From an uncultured Acetatifactor sp. (GTDB lineage: Bacteria > Bacillota > Clostridia > Lachnospirales > Lachnospiraceae), in assembly GCA_910589035.1 (NCBI GenBank), contig CAJUSI010000084.1, positions 1 through 10,498 of the forward strand: DNA of 10,498 bases, given 5' to 3'. This document shows positions 6,267-10,498 of the stretch, one piece after another; the first letter of the stretch is position 1; every line of letters starts with the position of its first letter. A program made the translations under genes and the position numbers. Below the pieces are notes generated by a model. It was not told where the DNA came from, did not search any database, and saw only the letters and a list, made by a program, of their open reading frames with translations.

Positions 6267-8266
6267 TTGTCAGCACCTCCCCTTCCCTGAAGAACTGCTC
6301 CTGTGCCTGCATTTGCGCGGGCGCTCTTTCCGTCAGGAGCGTTTACCGCATCTGCTCCTTCCATGTTTTTTCTGCAGGCTTCTCCGTCACCGGTTCCAGT
6401 GTCGGATTTCCCATTTTTCATATTTTCCAGCCGTCCGGGATCGTTTCCGTTTCCTTTCCTGCCCAGGATGTCCATGAATTCCTCTCCTGTGATAGTCTCC
6501 TTTTCGTAGAGGAATCCTGCCAGCTCGTCCAGTTTTGCGCGGTTTTCCGTCAATATCCTTTTGGCTTTCTCATGCTGAACCTTCACCAGCTCCACCACCT
6601 GTCTGTCGATTTCCTTCTGGGTGTCCGCCGAGCAGGCCAGGGACGTATCCCCGCCCAGGTACTGATTCGTGACGGTCTCCATGGCCACCATGCCGAACTC
6701 CTCGCTCATGCCGTAGCGGGTGATCATGGCCCGGGCCAGCTTTGTGGCCTGTTCGATATCGTTGGAGGCCCCGGTGGTAATCTCCCCAAAGACAATCTCC
6801 TCCGCGGCACGGCCGCCGGTGAAGGTGGCGATCTTGTTCTCTATCTCCCGCCTGGTCATGAGCACCTTGTCCCCTGCCTCCACCTGCATGGTGTAGCCCA
6901 GGGCGCCTGAGGTACGGGGAATGATGGTGATCTTCTGCACCGGGGCGGAGTGGCTTTGCATGGCCGCCACCAGGGCGTGTCCGATCTCGTGATAAGCCAC
7001 GATTTTCTTCTCCCCGTCCGATAGAATGGCGTTCTTCTTCTGGTATCCGGCGATGACCACCTCTATGCTCTCCTCCAGATCCGCCTGGCACACCACGGTG
7101 CGGTCACTGCGCACGGCCCGCAGGGCGGCCTCGTTGACGATATTGGCAAGCTCCGCCCCGGAGGTACCGGAGGCCATGCGGGCGATGGTGCGGAAATCCA
7201 CGTCGTCGGCCAGCTTGATCTTCTTTGCGTGCACCTTCAGGATGGCCTCCCTCCCTGCCAGGTCAGGCAGCTCCACAGGCACCCGCCTGTCAAAGCGCCC
7301 GGGCCTGGTAAGAGCGGGATCCAGGGACTCCGGCCGGTTGGTGGCCGCCAGGATGATGACGCCGTTGTTGCCCTCGAAGCCGTCCATCTCCGTGAGCAGC
7401 TGGTTCAGGGTCTGTTCCCTCTCATCGTTGCCGCCGATCTGCCCGTCCCGCTTTTTGCCGATAGCGTCTATCTCATCGATGAAGACAATGCAGGGGGCCT
7501 TCTCCTTGGCCTGTTTGAACAGGTCGCGCACCTTGGAGGCGCCCATGCCCACGAACATCTCCACGAATTCCGAGCCGGACATGGAGAAGAAGGGCACATT
7601 TGCCTCCCCGGCCACAGCCTTGGCCAGCATGGTCTTGCCGGTGCCGGGAGGCCCCACCAGCAGCAGCCCCTTCGGCATGGAAGCGCCCACATCTGTGTAC
7701 TTCCGGGGATTGTGCAGATAATCCACGATCTCCGCCAGGCTCTCCTTGGCCTCGTCCTCCCCCGCCACATCGTCAAAATGGATCCCCTCCGTGGACTGGA
7801 CATAGACCTTGGCGCTGCTCTTGCCCATGCCGAACATCATGGCGTTGGGGCCGCCCGCCTTCTCCGTCAGCTTCCGGCTCAGATACTGCCCCAGGAGGAT
7901 GAAGATCAGCATGGGCAGCACGGCGGAAAGGAAGATGCTCAGCAGCGGCGAAGTGGGCTTCTCGATATCCTTTGCAAAGACAGCGCCTGCGTCATACAGC
8001 CGCCGGGTCAGATCCGGGTCATACATGATGCCCGTATTATAAATCTGAGTGTTCTCCCTGTCCGTGAAGATGATCTCGGAACTGTCCATCTGTACCTTGC
8101 CGATATTCTTTTCCTCCGTCATCTTCATGAATGTGCCGTAGTCCACCTCCAGGATCTGCCCCTTCATCAGCAGGGGCGAGACCAGCATATTGAAGAGGAA
8201 GATTACCAGCATGGCGATTCCGTAGTAATAGATTAGCGGTTTTTTCGGTGATCTTACTTCTTTCAT
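6263..8266 (-). CDS. ftsH: ATP-dependent zinc metalloprotease FtsH
   Basis: A 667-aa membrane-bound AAA+ protease that extracts and degrades misfolded or short-lived membrane and cytosolic proteins as a hexamer. TM1 is at about 12-33, a small extracytoplasmic domain at about 35-105, and TM2 at about 107-128. Walker A is GPPGTGKT (205-212) and Walker B is VFIDEID (261-267). The second region of homology has arginine fingers R321/R324 in TRPGRFDRR. The zinc site is HEIGH (426-430), with D503 in TTGASNDIEQAT as the probable third ligand. All catalytic residues are intact. The last 65 residues are a hydrophilic Gly/Asn/Asp-rich tail. ATG 8266 follows AAAGGAG at a good distance. The gene is not next to tilS or hpt, the common ftsH neighbours in Firmicutes, so it may be a second FtsH copy in this genome. 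Confidence 0.97.
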   Translation of the reverse strand: MKEVRSPKKPLIYYYGIAMLVIFLFNMLVSPLLMKGQILEVDYGTFMKMTEEKNIGKVQMDSSEIIFTDRENTQIYNTGIMYDPDLTRRLYDAGAVFAKDIEKPTSPLLSIFLSAVLPMLIFILLGQYLSRKLTEKAGGPNAMMFGMGKSSAKVYVQSTEGIHFDDVAGEDEAKESLAEIVDYLHNPRKYTDVGASMPKGLLLVGPPGTGKTMLAKAVAGEANVPFFSMSGSEFVEMFVGMGASKVRDLFKQAKEKAPCIVFIDEIDAIGKKRDGQIGGNDEREQTLNQLLTEMDGFEGNNGVIILAATNRPESLDPALTRPGRFDRRVPVELPDLAGREAILKVHAKKIKLADDVDFRTIARMASGTSGAELANIVNEAALRAVRSDRTVVCQADLEESIEVVIAGYQKKNAILSDGEKKIVAYHEIGHALVAAMQSHSAPVQKITIIPRTSGALGYTMQVEAGDKVLMTRREIENKIATFTGGRAAEEIVFGEITTGASNDIEQATKLARAMITRYGMSEEFGMVAMETVTNQYLGGDTSLACSADTQKEIDRQVVELVKVQHEKAKRILTENRAKLDELAGFLYEKETITGEEFMDILGRKGNGNDPGRLENMKNGKSDTGTGDGEACRKNMEGADAVNAPDGKSARANAGTGAVLQGRGGADK

Positions 8267-8333
8267 GGGTACTCCTTTCGTATTTTGTGCTCTATTTTCT
8301 TTTTCTATTTTTTGACGTTTTTATTTCTGATTT

Positions 8334-8384
8334 TTATTCTCTGGGCGATCCTGCCTTTTGAGATTCTGCCTTTTGAATTTCCAT
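8334..8384 (-). CDS. Possible 16-codon leader ORF upstream of ftsH
   Basis: ATG at 8384-8382 opens MEIQKAESQKAGSPRE and stops at TAA, about 68 nt before the ftsH ATG. The repeat QKAxSQKAG reflects the 15-bp tandem repeat underneath. Only a weak AGAG lies directly before the ATG, so translation is doubtful. It is recorded because short leader ORFs before ftsH could matter for regulation. Confidence 0.15.
   Translation of the reverse strand: MEIQKAESQKAGSPRE
8347..8376. repeat. 15-bp tandem repeat in the ftsH leader
   Basis: GATCCTGCCTTTTGA (8347-8361) is directly followed by GATTCTGCCTTTTGA (8362-8376), 14 of 15 identical. In the ftsH transcript this reads as two purine-rich AAAAGGCAG blocks. 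Confidence 0.75.
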
Positions 8385-8614
8385 TCTCTGTTTTTTTATC
8401 TTCCTTTTTATCTTCTTTTCTCCCTGAAAAGCAGACGGCTGAACCCGTTCATGGCAATCCTGTTTTTATAGTAAACGGCTTTAAAATCTTTACTTTGACA
8501 TGCTATGCCGATTGTCGTTGCCGTGATGGCTTTCGGGCAAAACAAAAATGCGTATGTCATTTACTATACATCAGGCGTTTAATACCGAAATTCTGTGCAA
8601 AGCGGCAGCACTAT

Positions 8615-8641
8615 GATTCCGGCTCAGCCGGATCAGGAATC
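8615..8641. other. Hairpin after tauE, weak terminator candidate
   Basis: GATTCC/GGAATC form an outer 6-bp stem and CCGGC-TCA-GCCGG forms an alternative inner stem. It lies 15 nt after the tauE stop on the minus strand. No U-run follows on either strand, so factor-independent termination is not well supported. Confidence 0.3.
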
Positions 8642-8656
8642 CTGCGGATAAATCCG

Positions 8657-9433
8657 TCATTTCAAAAAGGTAAACAGCATAATTACTATCCCCAATACCA
8701 CCAGAATCATTCCTGTGGCCCTGTTCAATGTCTCAGGCGCGGCTTTATTTGCAAAAACGGCCGCAACCCTGGCCCACAGGAAGGTGAACAGCACGCACAG
8801 CCCCCACACTCTCCAGTCCGGCAAACTGCCGATGGCGAAATGGGAGACAGCTCCCGTGAGTGCGGTAAAGGTCATAATGAACACGCTGGTTCCCACAGCG
8901 GTCTTCAGCTCATAGCCCAGAACGGTGGTGAGAATCAGGAGCATCATCATGCCGCCGCCCGCACCCACGAACCCGCAGATGAAGCCGATCATCACGCCGC
9001 AGATCACGGACTGCACGGCCCTCTTCTTCGCGGAAACCTCCCCCATGGCCTCCCTGGTGGTCATCACAGGCTTTACGATGAATTTGACGCCCAGCAGGAA
9101 TGTCATGAACACGGAGAACGTCCCCATGGTCGTAGGTGTCACCAGACTTGCCGCAAAACTCCCCACCACAGTGAAGGTCAGGACGCTGGCCATCATGATC
9201 AGGCCGTTTCTGATGTCCAGATTCTTGTTTTTTCCGTATGTATAGGCGGACACCGCGCTGGCCAGCACATCCGAGGACAGGGCGATTCCAACCGCCATAT
9301 AAGGATCCACGTCCAGGAAAGTGATGAGCATGGGACTGATCACCGCCGCGGCGCTCATTCCGGCAAAGCCCGTGCCCAGGCCGGCTCCCATGCCCGCAAA
9401 GAAAGTAACTATAATTGTAAGCAGCCATTCCAT
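8657..9433 (-). CDS. TauE/SafE family anion exporter
   Basis: A 258-aa membrane protein with about eight TM helices. It carries the two-fold internal repeat of the TauE/SafE (DUF81) family: an N-terminal half with GAGLGTGFAGMSAAAVISPM and a C-terminal half with ICGFVGAGGGMMMLLILTTV. Between them a cytoplasmic loop at about 121-140 is rich in K, R and E. Family members export sulfite, sulfoacetate or related organic anions, and some import sulfur compounds; the substrate here cannot be read from sequence. The ATG lies 1 nt after the marR stop (TAA-A-ATG) with AAGGA about 10 nt upstream, so translation is coupled to the regulator. The pairing with a MarR regulator suggests that export is induced by the substrate or by a related toxic compound. 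Confidence 0.9.
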   Translation of the reverse strand: MEWLLTIIVTFFAGMGAGLGTGFAGMSAAAVISPMLITFLDVDPYMAVGIALSSDVLASAVSAYTYGKNKNLDIRNGLIMMASVLTFTVVGSFAASLVTPTTMGTFSVFMTFLLGVKFIVKPVMTTREAMGEVSAKKRAVQSVICGVMIGFICGFVGAGGGMMMLLILTTVLGYELKTAVGTSVFIMTFTALTGAVSHFAIGSLPDWRVWGLCVLFTFLWARVAAVFANKAAPETLNRATGMILVVLGIVIMLFTFLK

Positions 9434-9434
9434 T

Positions 9435-9875
9435 TTAATCGTTTCCTTTCATGATTTTATTGAGATTGCGGTCTACCTGTTCCATCACCCGGTGAAAGTT
9501 CTCCCTGGATGCCTCGTCCACATCCCGGAAGATATCCCGGAAAAATTCCTCCTGGAGCTCCTCCCCCCGGCGAATGATGGGCTGGGCCTTCGGCGTACAC
9601 GCCAGGACAGTCTTGCGCCGGTCTCCGGGAAAATCGTTTCTTTCCAGGTATCCCTCCCGCACCAGCCGCTCCACGTTCACGGACACCAGGTTGGCTTTCA
9701 GCCCCCGCAGCTCCACAATGTCCTTGGCTGTATTGTAATCCGGATTGTTGGCCAGGAACATCAATATGTCGAATGCGGTCTGGGGCATCCGCAGCTCCCG
9801 GCACAGGGATTTGCAGCGGATGCAGTAGGCCTGATAGAAATTTCGGGCAAACGCTATGTTGGGTTTTTTTACCAT
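9435..9875 (-). CDS. MarR family transcriptional regulator
   Basis: A 146-aa winged-helix regulator of normal MarR length. Helices at about 5-28 and 103-142 form the dimer interface. The HTH lies at about 33-75 (PQTAFDILMFLANNPDYNTA, then KDIVELRGLKANLVSVNVER), followed by a wing with GDRRKTVLACT (83-93), which keeps the family's conserved D-x-R. Three cysteines, C18, C21 and C25 (YCIRCKSLC), cluster in the first helix and could sense thiol-reactive or sulfur species; that is an inference. The start is ATG 9875, with AGGAGG 5 nt upstream. An in-frame GTG at 9881 lies inside the ribosome site and is rejected. It is the first gene of an operon with tauE and is likely autorepressed through the palindrome over its promoter. 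Confidence 0.9.
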   Translation of the reverse strand: MVKKPNIAFARNFYQAYCIRCKSLCRELRMPQTAFDILMFLANNPDYNTAKDIVELRGLKANLVSVNVERLVREGYLERNDFPGDRRKTVLACTPKAQPIIRRGEELQEEFFRDIFRDVDEASRENFHRVMEQVDRNLNKIMKGND

Positions 9876-10038
9876 TGGCACCTCCTGTTCGTCTAAAGCC
9901 CCGGTTGAGTCTCCGCCCGTGCGGGCCTGGCGTTCCGGTTGAAGCTTGAACCTTCCGCTTGTGTTGAACCGGCGTTCCGGCCGAATACTTGTTTACGCAA
10001 AAGCATGGCCTGTTCATTCATATTTGAATAGTTCAATT
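9876..10038 (-). other. Long GC-rich marR leader with a 42-codon ORF
   Basis: The predicted marR transcript has a leader of about 160 nt. It contains GGCGTTCCGG twice on the plus strand (9929-9938, 9971-9980), the hairpin GCCCG-TG-CGGGC near 9914-9925, and complementary CCGGTT/AACCGG pairs, so it can fold strongly. An ORF starting at ATG 10021 and ending at TAG 9893 encodes 42 aa beginning MNEQAMLLRKQVFGRN. No ribosome site precedes it, so I do not call it a gene. Attenuation-type control is possible but unproven. Confidence 0.35.
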
Positions 10039-10074
10039 TTGAACTATATTAGCACAGGGGAGGAGAGCTGTCAA
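10028..10074 (-). promoter_or_regulatory. marR–tauE promoter with palindromic MarR operator
   Basis: On the minus strand, -35 TTGACA (10074-10069), a 17-bp spacer and an extended -10, TGC-TAATAT (box 10051-10046), form a near-perfect sigma-A promoter. A perfect palindrome, ATAGTTCAA-TT-TTGAACTAT (10028-10047), overlaps the 3' end of the -10 and the expected start site. A 9-2-9 symmetry with TTGAA/TTCAA half-sites suits a MarR dimer, and binding there would block transcription. A further TTGAA half-site (10024-10028) flanks it. Repression by the encoded MarR is inferred. Confidence 0.85.
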
Positions 10075-10124
10075 TGAATCAACCCGTAAAAAAAGCGGGA
10101 TATTTCTAAACTTTTTCTGAACGG

Positions 10125-10236
10125 CCTTCCGATTCCTCCTCACGGCGGACACCCTTGCTGTTCAGCTATGTGCTTCGTCGCTGCCTACGCGCACCCGGGA
10201 CTTTCACCCGTTAGATTTCGCCTGTGCCGGGCATAC
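10125..10236 (-). mobile_element. Group IIC intron 5' fragment (domain I)
   Basis: Read on the minus strand from 10236, the sequence starts GTATGCCCGGCA (consensus GUGYG). It then shows GGTGAAAGTCC (10208-10198), AAGGGTGTCC (10156-10147), GTGAGG and GGAATCGGAAGG. These blocks, in this order and spacing, match domain I of group IIC introns such as the Oceanobacillus iheyensis intron, as recalled from the known structure. The match ends at about 10125. No reverse transcriptase, no domain V and no 3' splice site follow, so this is a truncated, inactive copy. Its 5' end abuts a terminator-type hairpin, the known preferred target of class C introns. Confidence 0.8.
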
Positions 10237-10279
10237 AAAATGACCTCATAGAAAGGATTCTTCCTTTCTGCAAGGTCAT
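10237..10279 (-). terminator. Terminator-type hairpin, 5' exon of the intron
   Basis: ATGACCT (10240-10246) pairs with AGGTCAT (10273-10279), and AGAAAGGA (10250-10257) pairs with TCCTTTCT (10262-10269). There is a 3/3 interior loop and a TTCT apical loop. On the minus strand the stem is followed by TTT and then the intron's GTATG. It would end a leftward transcript coming from beyond the window. The original U-run was probably split by the intron. Confidence 0.7.
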
Positions 10280-10303
10280 GCATACATACTCTATTCGCTT
10301 ATT

Positions 10304-10346
10304 GAGTCATCCCAGATTGTCCTCACAGGATAATCTGGGATGACTC
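10304..10346. repeat. 19-bp-stem palindromic hairpin
   Basis: GAGTCATCCCAGATT (10304-10318) pairs perfectly with AATCTGGGATGACTC (10332-10346). After one G/T step, TCC/GGA continues the stem around the loop TCACA (10323-10327). No U-run follows on either strand, so it is not a standard terminator. It may be a small dispersed palindromic repeat or a structured RNA element. Confidence 0.75.
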
Positions 10347-10365
10347 GGGATATCAGGTGTCCAGG

Positions 10366-10408
10366 GGCAACCCCGATTATCCTCTAAAGGCAATCCCGCA
10401 TATCCTCT
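10366..10408 (-). repeat. 20-bp direct repeats related to the hairpin arms
   Basis: On the minus strand AGAGGATATGCGGGATTGCC (10408-10389) is followed after 3 bp by AGAGGATAATCGGGGTTGCC (10385-10366), 17 of 20 identical. The core AGGATAATC-GGG recurs in both arms of the 10304-10346 hairpin, giving four degenerate copies within about 105 bp. Confidence 0.6.
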
Positions 10409-10498
10409 GCCCATTTCTACCAAAAACCATTCAGAAGCATGATACAAGCGAAACATGCCACTCTGATTCAAACCGTACTCGCATCTGAATCACTGCAA
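10409..10498. other. Right edge without a recognised gene
   Basis: No convincing coding sequence is visible. TGATTCA (10464-10470) and TGAATCA (10486-10492) form a 7-bp inverted repeat. A short minus-strand frame ends near 10430 with SEWHVSLVSCF. It could be the tail of a gene beyond the window, but this cannot be decided here. Confidence 0.3.

Larger units (their letters stand above)
8267..8656. other. ftsH upstream region, 390 bp
   Basis: No full gene lies here. Near ftsH the minus strand is strongly purine-rich. It includes a 15-bp tandem repeat (8347-8376) and a possible 16-codon ORF (8334-8384). Further up are TATAGT and TACTAT boxes on the minus strand (around 8560 and 8470), without convincing -35 partners. 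I therefore cannot place the promoter, nor did I find CIRCE or CtsR heat-shock operators. A hairpin follows the tauE stop at 8615-8641. Confidence 0.55.

Noticed and set aside
7229..8236. Plus-strand open frame (335 codons) over ftsH
   Set aside because: It is antisense to an intact ftsH with all catalytic motifs and shows no domain of its own.
8267..8656. CIRCE or CtsR heat-shock operator before ftsH
   Set aside because: No TTAGCACTC-N9-GAGTGCTAA and no tandem GGTCAAA heptads were found on either strand.
8285..9454. Long plus-strand open frame (389 codons) over tauE and the ftsH upstream region
   Set aside because: Most of it is antisense to tauE, and the composition (His, Gly, Gln runs) is not protein-like. 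No ribosome site precedes it.
9457..10017. 186-codon minus-strand frame overlapping marR in another phase
   Set aside because: It overlaps a well-supported MarR gene along most of its length. The residues are Gly/Pro/Arg-rich as expected of a shifted frame, and no ribosome site is present.
10304..10346. Intrinsic terminator
   Set aside because: The stem is very strong, but neither strand has a U-run after it.
10366..10408. CRISPR array
   Set aside because: Only two 20-bp imperfect units with a 3-bp spacing. There are no spacers of proper length and no cas genes.
10307..10414. 35-codon minus-strand ORF (start ATG 10414) through the repeats
   Set aside because: No ribosome binding site, and its sequence simply follows the repeat units. 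Too little evidence for a gene.

Overview
The window looks like a chromosomal stretch of a Gram-positive Clostridia member, most likely Lachnospiraceae-like. The reasons are strong AGGAGG-type ribosome binding sites, a lipoprotein with a standard lipobox, an FtsH–HdeD pair, a TauE/MarR pair and a group IIC intron fragment. This rests on gene families and sequence style only, because no database search was possible.

Layout. (1) Positions 1-2913 are relatively AT-rich and form a sensory/export module. A lipoprotein gene and the start of an ABC-type permease gene run leftward. An OmpR-family response regulator and its histidine kinase run rightward. A 190-bp divergent control region between them carries a perfect 13-bp inverted repeat, whose arms sit almost equally far from two extended -10 boxes. 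(2) Positions 2923-3401 hold a broken UvrD/PcrA-type helicase on the minus strand: the first 88 codons are joined to the last ~70, with the middle missing. (3) Positions 3669-5078 encode an unusual protein that joins an XRE-type DNA-binding domain, a Cys4 zinc-ribbon-like segment and a class I SAM methyltransferase. (4) Positions 5079-5729 have no intact gene. They hold short repeats, a possible frameshifted C-terminal remnant of a nuclease/transposase-like gene and a terminator-like hairpin. (5) Positions 5730-8266 are an operon of ftsH followed by an HdeD-family membrane protein, overlapping by 4 bp. (6) Positions 8657-9875 are a translationally coupled marR–tauE operon. Its consensus promoter (TTGACA, 17 bp, TAATAT) overlaps a perfect 9-2-9 palindrome, which strongly suggests autoregulation. 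(7) Positions 10125-10498 hold the 5' end of a group IIC intron, inserted directly after a terminator-type hairpin, followed by a 19-bp-stem hairpin and a cluster of related degenerate repeats.

How it fits together. The left module probably senses an envelope-active compound and adjusts an ABC exporter and a lipoprotein. FtsH/HdeD looks like a membrane quality-control unit. MarR/TauE looks like a self-regulated exporter of a sulfur-containing or organic anion. The helicase remnant, the nuclease-like tail, the intron fragment and the repeats show that this region has been rearranged by deletions and mobile elements.
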